Notes under the pieces: model-generated
Told to the model about the DNA's origin: nothing
Database searches by the model: none
What the model saw: the letters and a program-made list of their open reading frames with translations, nothing else
From: Nonomuraea terrae
GTDB lineage: Bacteria > Actinomycetota > Actinomycetes > Streptosporangiales > Streptosporangiaceae
Direction of reading: 5' to 3'
DNA length: 64,000 nucleotides
Assembly: GCF_004348995.1 (NCBI RefSeq)
Contig: NZ_SMKQ01000011.1
Span: 24,206-88,205 of the forward strand
Program-made: the position numbers and the translations under genes
Shown: positions 7,297 through 16,968 of the stretch, in pieces
How positions within the stretch are numbered: position 1 is the first letter of the stretch
Layout of the letters: each line of letters starts with the position of its first letter

Positions 7297-9696
7297 GTGC
7301 GCACTCGACGATGGGGCACCGCACTGCTGGGCGCCGCCGCGCTGACATTCCCGACGGCCGGTCCGGTCCACGCGGCCCAGGAGCCGGCGAGCGGCCCTGG
7401 AGTGATCGCCGCCGACGGTGTCCGCCAGGAGATCACCGCCATCGACCCGCCCAGCAGGGCCGCCGGCGTCCTGGCCCTGTACACCCCGGCCTTCCAGCCC
7501 ACCACGGGCACCAACGCGTTCGGCGCCGAGGCCGTGCTGCGCCGGACGGCGGAACGGGACGTGTACGAGGTGCTCGACGTGTGCACCGCGCTGACCAGCC
7601 CCGCATGCCCCAACCCCGGCGACAACGCGATCCCCGCCGACGGCGCGGTCCTGTCCGCCTCCCCGGGCGGCAGCCCGGACGTGCGCCTCTTCCTGCGCGA
7701 CCACGTGCGCAAGGGCGACCGGATCCGGCTGGACGGCATGCTGTTCAGAAGCGTCTCCGCCACTCTGGACGCGATGAATCCGACGGCCGCCGGCAACCCC
7801 GGCGGCGTCGACCCCGCCACCGGCGCGTGCTTCCCCGGGTGCCGCGGCGCCGAGCAGCTCCTCGCCTACATCAGCTCGCCGACGCAGGGCGAGCGCACCG
7901 GCACGAACGCCAACGGCTTCGAGGTCACCGTGGTGGACGGCAGGGTGACCGCCCGGGGCGGCGGCGACAGCCTCATCCCGCCGGGCGGCTTCGTGCTCAG
8001 CGGTCACGGCTCCAAGGGCGAATGGTTGTCGGCCAACGCCGTGCTCGGCGCGTCCGTCACCCTCGACGCCGGCCGGGTCACCGTCTCCGTGGACGCGGGG
8101 ACGTACGCGCGCGGCGCCGAGCAGCAGATCGCCGCCGCCGAGGCCGGGCTCGCCGAAGCCGAGGGGAGTTGCCTGCCCGTCGACGCCGAGGCCGCCGGGC
8201 GGCACCTCGCCGAGGCCCGCGACCTGCTCGGCCGGGCCGGGGCGGAGCCGGACGAGCGGGCCGCCGCGGAGCTGGCCCAGCGGGCCGGGCAGGCCGCCGT
8301 ACGGGCGTGGTACCGCACCAGGGAATCCCGCCCGGCCGAAGGGCGCGGCCTCTGGGTGCGCCCGACCGAGACGACCGCGGAGCAGATCGAGAAGTCCCTC
8401 GACCGCATCCAGAGCACCGGCGTCAACCTGATCTTCCTGGAGACGCTCTGGCAGGGCTACACGATCTTCCCGAGCGAGGTGGCCGCGAAGTGGGGGGTCG
8501 AGGCGCAACGCCCGAACATGAAGGGGTTCGACCCGCTCCAGGTGTGGATCGACGGCGCCCACCGGCGCGGCATCGAGCTGCACGCCTGGGTGCACACCTT
8601 CTACGCCGGGCACCAGAGCGCGAACGGCGGTCCCGGCCCGATCCTCACCGCGCACCCCGAGTGGGCCGCGGTCGAGCGCGAGGACGTCGGCAAGGCGGGG
8701 CCGCAGCCGTCGTCGCAGGAGGCCGGCTACTACTTCCTCGATCCGGCCATGCCGGAGCCCAGGCAGTACGTCAAGGAGGTCTTCCGGGAGATCCTGACCC
8801 GCTACCGGACCGACGGACTGCACCTGGACTACATCCGCTACCCCGTGTCGGTGCCGTACCAGGCGTCCTTCTCCTACAGCGACCACAGCAGGGCGGCCTT
8901 CGCCCGGGAGCACGACGGGGCGGACCCGTACACGCTGACCATGGACGATCCGCGCTGGACGCAGTGGAACGCCTGGCGCGAGCGTCAGGTGACGTCGTTC
9001 GTCTCCGAGGTGCGGGCGCTGCAGCGCGAGGCGGCCCCTGAGACGCGACTGTAGGCCGCGGTCTTCCCCGACCCGGGCGACGGGCTCGACAAGAAGTTCC
9101 AGAACTGGGCCGACTGGGTCGGCAAGGGCTACGTGGACGTGCTGACCGGGATGGCCTTCGGGACGTCCGCCGACGCGGTGGCCGGCGACACGGCCAAGAT
9201 GCGCGCCTCGGTCGGCGCGGACAACCTCCTCTACACCGCCACGTACGGCCCCTACCGCGGCAGCTCGCCCGACACCGTCACCGACCAGGTGCAGGCGGTG
9301 CGCGAGGCCGACTCCGACGGCGCGGCGCTGTTCTCCTACGTCCAGCTCCGCAACGACCAGGCGGCCGCCGTCGGCGAGGGCGTCTTCCGGACCGGGGCCG
9401 TGGTGCCGCACGCCGACCCCGAGGCCGCCGTCCGCGCCGGCATCGCCTACACCAGCGGCCAGCTCGGCGGGGCGTGCGCGCCCGCCGCGACGGCCAAGCG
9501 GATGGGCAAGGACCTGGCCGCCGCCGACCGCTGGACCCGGCTCGGCAGGCCGGAGCGCGCCCACGCCTCCCTCGACGCCGCGGCCGCCCGCCTCCGCGCG
9601 GCCTCGGCGGAGGGGGGGACCGAGCCGCGCTTCCGTGCCCGTGTGCTGCGCGACCTGTCCATGTACCAGCGCTGGCTGGGGGTCAGCGCACCCTGA
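7297..9696 (+). pseudogene. Secreted family 10-like glycosylhydrolase, interrupted by one TAG codon
   Basis: The frame reads 585 residues to a TAG at 9052-9054 and continues open in the same frame to 9696, giving a 799-residue protein if that codon were sense. The text around it (ETRL, stop, AAVFPDPGDG) suggests TCG mutated to TAG inside a conserved strand. An AGGAGG at 7287-7292 precedes the GTG start. A signal peptide ends near PVHA. The N-terminal domain contains FVLSGHGSKGEWL; the catalytic barrel starts at RGLWVRPTETT and contains LHAWVHTFYAGH and DGLHLDYIRYP, typical of GHL10 (PF02638) enzymes. A shortened product could be exported but would lack the barrel end. Sequencing error is possible. 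A paralogue lies at 20941. Confidence 0.8.
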
Positions 9697-12205
9697 ACGT
9701 GCGCAGCGCGTACGGCGGCAGCTCGAACTCCTCGAGGGCGAGCTCCGCCGCCGGGTACGCCGTCTCGTCCAGGCGGGCCTCGCTCACCTGAGCACCCTCG
9801 GGCAGGGTCAGGCCCGCCGTCACCGTCTCACCCGTCGGGTTCGACACGCGCAGCACGTAGCCGTCGCCGTCCTCGGCGGGTTTGAGCGCGGTCAGCAGGC
9901 CGCCCGCGAGGCGCGGTCCGGCGTGCCGCGGCGCGACCGCCGTGCCGGGCCTGGCCTGCACGGCCCGCATCGGCGCCCGGGCCTGGGCGGCGGCGTGCGC
10001 CAGCGTCAGGTCGTCCGCGTCGCCGAGCCGGACGACCAGGCCGAACCGTTGCGGGCCGCGGCACTGCGCCTCGGGGACGGGCAGCTGCGGCCCGGCCCCC
10101 GTCGTACGCGTGCGCAGGTCGAAGCGCGACAACCAGCCGACCGCGCGCAGCAGCGTGACGGCGAGCACGTCACCGTCGCGGCCGGGCAGGCCCTGCATCT
10201 CGGGCAGGCCCGGCGCGGCGACGAAGACCCGCGCGGCGCCGGAGCCCGCCGAGCCGAACGTCTGCGCCGGCGCCACCGGGTGCCGGGCCTCCATGGCCGG
10301 CTCGTCGGGCAGCGGACCCAGCTCCGGCTCGACGGGGCGGCGCACGAGCGAGAAGTGCGCGTCCGCGAGCCACTCGCCTGGCGCGTTCCCGGCGGGGAAC
10401 AACAGGCGCAGCCGGTGGTCGCCGGCCCGGTTGTCCAGGCGTACGTCCCAGTGCAGCTCCGGCGTCCCGTGCCAGCAGGTGACGTCGACGGTCACCGGCA
10501 CGGCCACCGCGTCGCGGGAGCGGCGCTCGCGCGAGTCGTCCAGTCCGGCGGGCAGGTCGAGCACGGCCCGCAGCGACAGCCGGGTGCGGACGGGGGAGAC
10601 GGTCACGGACGAGCCGTACAGGCGGGCGTGCACCGGGGCGTCGGGCACCGGATCGAAGGTGTAGGCGTCGCCGCGGTCGCCCATGTCCTCCAGCAGGCCG
10701 AGCCCGGCGAAGACCCGCCCGCCGCCGCTGACCGTGACCGTGGCGTCGCCGGCGGCCTCCAGCGTGTACGGGCCCGCCTGCGCGCGGCGGCCGGGCGAGG
10801 TCTCCGGGACCGCCACGGGCTCGCCGCCCAGCTCGATCCGGTACGCCGCCCAGCCCAGCGGCGGCACCTCCTCGGCGAGGAGGGCCACCCGGTGCCGGAG
10901 CGCGTCCCGCGTGTCGGGCAGCAGGTCGAGGTCCGCCTCGAACGCCTTCTCCGGCCCGATCGTGACCGACTCGAAGGGCACGCTCTCGCCGTCCGGGCCG
11001 TACACCGCGCGCGGGTAGCGCCCGGGCGCCGTCAGCACGTCGGCCTCCACGCCCTGGGTGACCGGGCCGCCGTGCGGGTTCAGCACGGCCAGCACCGCCT
11101 CGTCCGCGCACGGGTCGCCGTACAGCCGCACGTCCAGCCCCAGCGCGCCCAGGCAGCGGTTGAGCACCTGCTCGCCCACCGAGGTGACGCGGTCGAAGCG
11201 GGTCAGGTTCTCCCGGTGCACCTCGTCCACGCTGCAGCCGCAGATGGAGTCGTGCGGCGCGTTCTTCAGCAGCAGGTCCCAGGCGTGACGCAGGTTCGGC
11301 ACCTGCTCGGCACGCCCCGACAGCGCCGTGTACGGCTCGGCCCAGCGCTCCAGCAGCGTCTGGGCGCGCCAGTTGGCCTGCTTGAGCGGGGTTCGCGCGC
11401 TGAGCGTGCCCGGCAGCAGGAACGTGAGCCTCCCGCCGGGATGCCGCAGCTCGCCCGTCACCAGCGGCGGCTCGGGGTCGGCCGCCCTGGCGGCGGCGAA
11501 GAACGCCGGCAGCGTGCTCTCCCGCAGCGGCCCGCCCAGCTCGGCCACCCGGGCGGTGGTGCCGGACGGTGCCAGGTGGTCGCCGCCGTTCAGCAGCAGC
11601 CACGGCCCGTCGCCGCACCGCTCCCGCTCCCTGTCCAGGAACGCGGCCAGGCGCCGCTCGGCGTCCGCCCACAGCACCTCGGCCTCGTGGTAGGCCTGGT
11701 TGACCGCGTACACCTCCGAGCCGTCCGGCGCCCGCCAGCGGAACCGCGCCGCCCCGGCGGGCGCGCCGCGCCACACCAGCGCGGTGTCCAGCCCGAAGCC
11801 GCGCAGCACGCGCGGCAGGTCGCCGGGATGGCCGAAGGCGTCCGGCGAGTAGCCGATCGGGGTGAGCCCGCCGACCGGCTCGGCCGCGCGCCGCGCCGCG
11901 AACAGGTTGCGGATCATGTTCTCGCCCGAGACGAGCTGGTTGTCGGCCAGGACGTGCCAGGGGCCGATGGTCAGGCGGCCCGCGACGACGTGCCGCCTGA
12001 TCCGTCCGGCGAGGTCGGGCCGGACGGTCAGCACGTCGGACAGGGTGACGGTCTGCCCGTCCAGGTGGAAGCCCGCCATCGCGCCGGACTCGAGCTCCGC
12101 GCAGACGTGCTCCACCAGCTCCACGAGGCGGGAGCGGAACGACTCGAACGTGCGGTACCACTCGCGGTCCCAGTGCACGTGGCTGACGACATGGCAGACG
12201 GTCAC
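9683..12205 (-). CDS. GH38-type alpha-mannosidase, cytoplasmic
   Basis: An 840-residue protein. The N-terminal barrel begins VVSHVHWDREWYRTF, the metal-binding HxHWDREW signature of GH38; GYSPDAFGHPGDLP carries the likely nucleophile Asp; KNAPHDSICGCSVDEVH matches the downstream conserved block with a metal-binding His/Asp. The rest is the mannosidase middle and C-terminal beta domains. No signal peptide, so it probably acts on imported oligosaccharides. The GTG start at 12205 overlaps the NanE stop (GTGA). The 3' end overlaps the convergent glycosylhydrolase by 14 bases. Last gene of the importer operon. Hydrolysis of alpha-mannosides is the family activity, but linkage and sugar are not certain. 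Confidence 0.88.
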   Translation of the reverse strand: MTVCHVVSHVHWDREWYRTFESFRSRLVELVEHVCAELESGAMAGFHLDGQTVTLSDVLTVRPDLAGRIRRHVVAGRLTIGPWHVLADNQLVSGENMIRNLFAARRAAEPVGGLTPIGYSPDAFGHPGDLPRVLRGFGLDTALVWRGAPAGAARFRWRAPDGSEVYAVNQAYHEAEVLWADAERRLAAFLDRERERCGDGPWLLLNGGDHLAPSGTTARVAELGGPLRESTLPAFFAAARAADPEPPLVTGELRHPGGRLTFLLPGTLSARTPLKQANWRAQTLLERWAEPYTALSGRAEQVPNLRHAWDLLLKNAPHDSICGCSVDEVHRENLTRFDRVTSVGEQVLNRCLGALGLDVRLYGDPCADEAVLAVLNPHGGPVTQGVEADVLTAPGRYPRAVYGPDGESVPFESVTIGPEKAFEADLDLLPDTRDALRHRVALLAEEVPPLGWAAYRIELGGEPVAVPETSPGRRAQAGPYTLEAAGDATVTVSGGGRVFAGLGLLEDMGDRGDAYTFDPVPDAPVHARLYGSSVTVSPVRTRLSLRAVLDLPAGLDDSRERRSRDAVAVPVTVDVTCWHGTPELHWDVRLDNRAGDHRLRLLFPAGNAPGEWLADAHFSLVRRPVEPELGPLPDEPAMEARHPVAPAQTFGSAGSGAARVFVAAPGLPEMQGLPGRDGDVLAVTLLRAVGWLSRFDLRTRTTGAGPQLPVPEAQCRGPQRFGLVVRLGDADDLTLAHAAAQARAPMRAVQARPGTAVAPRHAGPRLAGGLLTALKPAEDGDGYVLRVSNPTGETVTAGLTLPEGAQVSEARLDETAYPAAELALEEFELPPYALRTFRVR

Positions 12206-12888
12206 GACCGGGCCTCCTTCAGGACGCGGGAGAACCGCAGGGTGATGTCGGCCGGCCGGGTGATGGCGCCGCCGACGACGACGGCGTGCGCGCCCAGCTC
12301 CAGGGCCCGCGCGGCCTCGGCGGGGGTGCTGATGCGGCCTTCGGCGAAGAGCGGGACGTCCAGCTTGCCCGCCAGCTCGGCCACCAGCTCCAGGTCCGGC
12401 CCGTGGAGACGGGGCGAGGCGGGCGTGTAGCCGGACAACGTCGTCGAGACGCAGTCCGCGCCGAGCTCCGCGGCGGCCACCCCCTCCGCCGCGGTGGAGA
12501 CGTCCGCCATGACCAGCGCGCCCGCCTCGTGGACGCGGGCGATCGTCTCGGCCAGCCCGAGACCGTCGGGCCGGGGACGCGAGGTGGCGTCGAGCGCGAC
12601 GATGTCCGCGCCCGCCCGCGCGATCGTCAGCGCGTGCTCGGCGGTGGGGGTGATGTAGACGTCGCCGTCGCCGTCCTTCCACAGACCGATCAACGGGACC
12701 GGCACGGCCGCCCGAACGGCCTCGACGTCGGCCGGGCCGTTGACCCGCACGCCGGCCGCGCCCCCCAGCACCACGGATCGCGCCATCGCGGTCATGAACC
12801 GCGGCCCGTGCAACGGCTCGCCCTCGTAGGCCTGGCAGGAGACCACTAGGCCACCACGCAGCAGGCCGAGCATCTCGACGCCGGTCAT
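12202..12888 (-). CDS. nanE: N-acetylmannosamine-6-phosphate 2-epimerase
   Basis: A 228-residue TIM barrel. Characteristic stretches are LRGGLVVSCQAYEGEPL, DVYITPT, ADIVALDATSRPRP, VMADVSTAAEG, DCVSTTLSGYT and FAEGRISTPAEA, all typical of NanE. The family interconverts N-acetylmannosamine 6-phosphate and N-acetylglucosamine 6-phosphate in the cytoplasm. It is coupled by ATGA to the FAD oxidoreductase upstream and by GTGA to the mannosidase downstream. No sialic acid lyase (NanA) is in the window, so ManNAc probably arises from a polymer rather than from sialic acid (inference). Confidence 0.92.
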   Translation of the reverse strand: MTGVEMLGLLRGGLVVSCQAYEGEPLHGPRFMTAMARSVVLGGAAGVRVNGPADVEAVRAAVPVPLIGLWKDGDGDVYITPTAEHALTIARAGADIVALDATSRPRPDGLGLAETIARVHEAGALVMADVSTAAEGVAAAELGADCVSTTLSGYTPASPRLHGPDLELVAELAGKLDVPLFAEGRISTPAEAARALELGAHAVVVGGAITRPADITLRFSRVLKEARS

Positions 12889-14549
12889 GCCGTTCCTCCC
12901 CCTCCGGCGAGCGTGCTCGCCGCGTCGGCCCAGGTCCGTCCCGGGTCCGAGGTCATGTCGTGCCGGCCCAGACGGGCGGCGGCCGCGCGCAGCACCGTGC
13001 GATCGGCCTCGGTCAGCGGTTGATCGGGCCGTACGTCCAGGCTGTCCGGCCGGACGGCGCCCGCCGCCGCCAGCAGCTGCACCGGCGCGAACAGCGGGTC
13101 GCTGGGGGCGACGTCGAGCACCCAGGCGATCGGCGCCCCGCGCGCCACCAGGCTCCGCCGCACCGCCAGGAGCTCGGCGGGCGCGCTCAACCGGCCGGGC
13201 CGGATGCTTCGGCGCACGCAGTGGGCGGCGGCCGTGCCCGCGGCCTCGCCGACCGCCCACTCGCCGTGGTGCACCCGGTAGGCCGAGGCGGCGGCCTGGG
13301 TGGCGCCCAGGTTCTTGGCGGCGGCCAGCAGGTTGCCCGGCTCCGGGGCGACCAGCGCCGACAGCGGGATCTGGAACGGCGCCGTGTCGGCGTAGTGGCT
13401 GCCGGGATGGCCCACCCGCGCGTGAATGTCCATGTGGTACCAGGCCACGCCCACGGCGTCGGGCATCGCCGCGGCCCGCGCCTGCCCGGGCACCGGCCGC
13501 AGGTGGTGCTCGGTCACCGGGCCGGGCACGGCCAGCCGCCGCGACTCGCGCACGTACGGGTGCCGGGCCAGGCCCCCGCTCGTGCCGGGCGCCTCGGCGG
13601 CCAGCCGCAGCCCGGGGAAGCCGGCCTCGGTCTGCAGCCAGTGCAGGAACGCCAGCGACAGCAGGCGCGCCCCGGCCGCCGCCTCCCCGGGCTCGTGGAT
13701 CAGCGACCGGTCGGCGTAGTCGTTGCCCGCCCAGTTGATCAGCACCAGGTCGCGGCCGCCGAGCACCGCGCCGTCGCGCAGCCGCCGGTAGGTCCAGAAC
13801 GGCGGGTGGCCGTCGGGACCGTCCTCGAACATGCGGTAGCGGTGCGTCCTGCCGTCCCAGCCGTCGATCTCCAGCGTGAACGGCTGGCCGTCCCGCCAGC
13901 GCTCGTAACCCGGCGGCCGCGGCACCGTGTGGTCCTCTCCCGGCAGGTGCTCGACCAGGAAGCCCGTCGTGCACGACTGCACGGCCCGCGGGCGCGGGGC
14001 GCCCTCGACGGCCAGCGACTCGCCGTAGGCGTCGCCGCCCTCCGAACCGCACACCCACGGGGCTCCGGCCAGGACGAGCAGGTCGCCCAGCTCGGTGGCG
14101 TCGCAGAACACCTCGCCGGCGACGCTCTGCCCGGTGGTGAGCGTCACCGCCTCGATGAGGCCCGCATGCAGGCGGACGCCGGCCGGCGCGGCGCCGGTGA
14201 CGACGGTGAGCCGCCCGCTTTCCACATGCGGGGCCAGCAGGTCCGCGATCGCCTTCGCGCCGGCGTGCGGCTCGAAGCACAACCGGCTCACCCAGCCGCC
14301 GCCGGGGTTGGCGACGCCGCCGTACCCGGCGCGGACGAGCTCGCGCAGCCGCGTGTAGGAGGCCGAGACACCGCCGGTCTCCACGTGCGGGTGCTCGTCC
14401 AGCGCGGGCACGAGCTGGCTGGTGATCTGCCCGCCCGGCTCCTCCTCCGCGCAGGTGAGCACCACGCTGCGCCCCGACTCGGCGGCCGCGAGCGCGGCGG
14501 CCACGCCGCCCAGCCCGCCCCCGATGACCACGACGTCGGCTGTCAGCAC
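12885..14549 (-). CDS. FAD-dependent oxidoreductase (FAD_oxidored family)
   Basis: A 554-residue flavoprotein. The N-terminus is the dinucleotide fold VVVIGGGLGGVAAALAAAESG with EEEPGGQITSQ, followed by GEVFCDATELGDLLVLAG, and LAAAKNLGATQAAASAYRVHHGEWAVGEAAG near the C-terminal FAD-binding region. This is the PF12831 architecture often found beside glycoside hydrolases. No signal peptide. The GTG start lies seven bases inside the DUF4127 end. Its substrate is unknown; oxidation of a sugar hydroxyl or an unusual acid sugar is inferred from context. Confidence 0.8.
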   Translation of the reverse strand: MLTADVVVIGGGLGGVAAALAAAESGRSVVLTCAEEEPGGQITSQLVPALDEHPHVETGGVSASYTRLRELVRAGYGGVANPGGGWVSRLCFEPHAGAKAIADLLAPHVESGRLTVVTGAAPAGVRLHAGLIEAVTLTTGQSVAGEVFCDATELGDLLVLAGAPWVCGSEGGDAYGESLAVEGAPRPRAVQSCTTGFLVEHLPGEDHTVPRPPGYERWRDGQPFTLEIDGWDGRTHRYRMFEDGPDGHPPFWTYRRLRDGAVLGGRDLVLINWAGNDYADRSLIHEPGEAAAGARLLSLAFLHWLQTEAGFPGLRLAAEAPGTSGGLARHPYVRESRRLAVPGPVTEHHLRPVPGQARAAAMPDAVGVAWYHMDIHARVGHPGSHYADTAPFQIPLSALVAPEPGNLLAAAKNLGATQAAASAYRVHHGEWAVGEAAGTAAAHCVRRSIRPGRLSAPAELLAVRRSLVARGAPIAWVLDVAPSDPLFAPVQLLAAAGAVRPDSLDVRPDQPLTEADRTVLRAAAARLGRHDMTSDPGRTWADAASTLAGGGGTA

Positions 14550-16093
14550 GCGCCGTCCCCCTCCTCGCTGTTGTCGGTGATGTCGAAATCCACTTCGAAC
14601 GTGCGCTCCCACGGCAGGCCGACCCCGCTCACGCGCAACCCCTCGAACCCGGGCAGCCGCAGCCCGTCCAGCGCCGCGACGATCTCCCGCAGCACCGGAT
14701 GCCCGGCCGGGACGTGGTCGTGCCGGGCCGGGTCGCTGCCCAGCCGGGCGCGGGCCGCCGCGCGCGCTCCGGTCATGTAGCCGTAGTCCTCGACCAGGCG
14801 GCGCATCAGCAGGCGGCGGTGCGCCCGCGCGTCGAACGTGCCCGCCCGCTGCCCGGCGACCACCGCCACCGCGTGCGCCACCGCCGTGCCGATCGTGTTG
14901 CCCGCGGTGTTCCAGCCGGCGTACGCGGTCAGCCGGTGCAGCAGTCCGCGCCCGGCCAGCGCCGCCACCAGGGCCGGGTCGGCGCCGTTGGGCTGGCCGC
15001 AGTCCGCCACGGCGACCCGCCGCCCCTCGCCGAGCAGCCGCTCGACGAGCGCGGCGACCTTCTCGGCCGCCCGGGCGTCGGTCGCCGCGGGAGGGGCCAC
15101 CGCCCAGTCGGCGCCGCTCTGGTCGGGCACGTGGACCACCAGGCACACGTCACTGCCCGCGACCCCGCCGCAGGCCGCGATCTGGCCGAGGGCGGTCCGC
15201 TCGACGGGCATGTTCTCGTACGGCGCCACCCGGTCCAGCGGGCCCGCGGCCTCCACGGAGAAGCCGACGGGCGTTCCGCCGGACAACACGCGGGCGACCA
15301 GCGTCGAGACCGCCTCGTCCGCGCCCGGCCGCACGCTGACGCGCCCGTCGCCCAGCCAGGAGGCCCACGACCGCAGCCAGCCCAGCTCGGCCGTCGCCAG
15401 GCCCCAGACGGCGGTGTCGTCGGCGCCGATGACCAGCGACTCCAGGGTCCCGTCGGCGAGCAGGCCGAGCGCGGTCAGGTTGAGCGTGTGGTTGCGTAGC
15501 CGCCGCCGCAGGAAGTCCCCGCGAACGTCATCCGGCACCTCCGGCTCGCCCGGCATACCGGCGCCCGGCGCACCCACGCCTGGTACGCCCATGCCCAGCG
15601 CGCTCGACGTATCCGGAACGTCGGGTATGCCAGGTACATCCGACGGGCGAGAGGCGTCCTGGCCGGCGGAGAGCCGGTGCAGGGAGGCCGAGAGCCGGTG
15701 CAGCGCGGGCCCGTGGGCCGACCAGTAGCCGGGCTCCTCCATGGCGTCGTCCGAGTCGGGCGTCCTGGTGACCAGGGTGACGGCGTGCACCGGCGCGCGC
15801 ACCTCACGCAGCGCCGCCCACCTGCCGGCGACCTCCTCCACCGTGGCCGGAACCGTCCGGGACGCGATCAGCCCGCCGTACCCGAGGGTCTCCAGCGCCA
15901 CCACCGCGGCGTCGCAGCGTACTGACCGGAGCCAGCCCGCGAGCGCGGCGGTGTCACCGGCGCGGCGGACGCGCGGCAGCGCGGACGGCGGCGGCAGGAG
16001 CACGCGTGCCCCCGCGACCGCGGCGATCTCACGGGGCAACGCGGCGCAGGCGGGCCGCTCGTCCAACGGGACGAGGGCCAGCGTGAGCGTCAT
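14543..16093 (-). CDS. DUF4127 family protein
   Basis: A 516-residue protein starting MTLTLALVPLDERPAC and carrying TAYAGWNTAGNTIGTA and LVEDYGYMTGARAAA, the hallmarks of DUF4127 (PF13552). Function unknown; no signal peptide or membrane segment. Residues about 150-190 are a Pro/Gly/Val-rich insert (PDVPDTSS, GVPGVGAPGAG) that looks like a repetitive linker not needed by the fold. It overlaps the ROK kinase by four bases and the FAD gene by seven. Context points to a cytosolic enzyme of glycan breakdown. Confidence 0.82.
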   Translation of the reverse strand: MTLTLALVPLDERPACAALPREIAAVAGARVLLPPPSALPRVRRAGDTAALAGWLRSVRCDAAVVALETLGYGGLIASRTVPATVEEVAGRWAALREVRAPVHAVTLVTRTPDSDDAMEEPGYWSAHGPALHRLSASLHRLSAGQDASRPSDVPGIPDVPDTSSALGMGVPGVGAPGAGMPGEPEVPDDVRGDFLRRRLRNHTLNLTALGLLADGTLESLVIGADDTAVWGLATAELGWLRSWASWLGDGRVSVRPGADEAVSTLVARVLSGGTPVGFSVEAAGPLDRVAPYENMPVERTALGQIAACGGVAGSDVCLVVHVPDQSGADWAVAPPAATDARAAEKVAALVERLLGEGRRVAVADCGQPNGADPALVAALAGRGLLHRLTAYAGWNTAGNTIGTAVAHAVAVVAGQRAGTFDARAHRRLLMRRLVEDYGYMTGARAAARARLGSDPARHDHVPAGHPVLREIVAALDGLRLPGFEGLRVSGVGLPWERTFEVDFDITDNSEEGDGAC

Positions 16094-16968
16094 CCGCGCC
16101 CCCGCTGCCCACCGGCGGCCAGGGCCGCTCCGATCAGTACCGCGTCGTCACCCAGGCGGGCCGAGGCGATGGGCACTCCGGTCAGCACGGGCAGGATCCC
16201 GGCGGCCAGCGCCTCGCGGAGCGGCGCCAGGTAGAGATCCCCGGCGGCCAGGACGCCGCCGCCGATGATCACGACCTGCGGGTCCCACACGTTCACCACG
16301 CCCGCCAGCGCCCGGCCCAGGGCCCGGCCGCCGCGCGCCAGCACGCCGGCCGCCGCCACGTCACCTGCCTCGGCCCGCTCGACCACCTGGCGCAGATCGC
16401 GCTCTCCCGAGGCGGCCGCCATGGCGGGCCCGGCGGCGACGGCCTCGACGTGGCCTTCCGCGCCACAGGAGCAGGCCAGCCCCTCGGCCTCGGGCACCGG
16501 CACGTGCCCCAGGTGACCGGCGGCGCCGCGCGAGCCGGGCACGACGCGGCCGTCCAGGGCGAGCGCCCCGCCGACGCCGGTGCCGACGGTCACACCCAGC
16601 GCCGAGCGCCACACGGTGCCCGCCAGCTCTCCCGCGAGGAACGCCTGCACGTCGTTGCGCACCAGCACCGGCAGCCGGAGCTCGTCCTCCAGCAGCCGGG
16701 CCAGCGGAGTGCCGGCCCAGTCGCGGATCGCGTCGGTCGCCCCGACGATCTCCCGGCCGCCGGGGTCCACGACGCCCGCCGTGCCCACCCCGGCCGAGGC
16801 GACGCCGTCCAGGCCGAGACCGCGGGCCAGCTCCGCCACCGTCCGCACGACCGCGCGCGGCCCCCGCGCGGCCGGCGTCGGCGCGCACGCCCGCCGGTGG
16901 ACGGTGCCGTCCCGCGTGACCAGCCCGACGGCGATCTTCGTGCCGCCGATGTCGACGCCCAGCCTCAC
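16090..16968 (-). CDS. ROK family sugar kinase, probable N-acetylmannosamine or related kinase
   Basis: A 292-residue kinase: phosphate-binding DIGGTKIAVG (6-15), the catalytic Asp106 in VRNDVQA and a second phosphate loop GVTVGTGVGG. The zinc motif is GHLGH...ACSCGAEGHVE, in which His152, Cys166 and Cys168 are kept but the third Cys is His173. Beside NanE the likely substrate is N-acetylmannosamine, giving the 6-phosphate; glucose or mannose kinase activity cannot be excluded. It overlaps the GntR stop by four bases. Confidence 0.85.
   Translation of the reverse strand: MRLGVDIGGTKIAVGLVTRDGTVHRRACAPTPAARGPRAVVRTVAELARGLGLDGVASAGVGTAGVVDPGGREIVGATDAIRDWAGTPLARLLEDELRLPVLVRNDVQAFLAGELAGTVWRSALGVTVGTGVGGALALDGRVVPGSRGAAGHLGHVPVPEAEGLACSCGAEGHVEAVAAGPAMAAASGERDLRQVVERAEAGDVAAAGVLARGGRALGRALAGVVNVWDPQVVIIGGGVLAAGDLYLAPLREALAAGILPVLTGVPIASARLGDDAVLIGAALAAGGQRGRG

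Noticed and set aside
9052..9054. TAG as a recoded (pyrrolysine or readthrough) codon
   Set aside because: No recoding signal or pyrrolysine genes are seen and actinomycetes are not known to recode TAG; a nonsense change or error is simpler.
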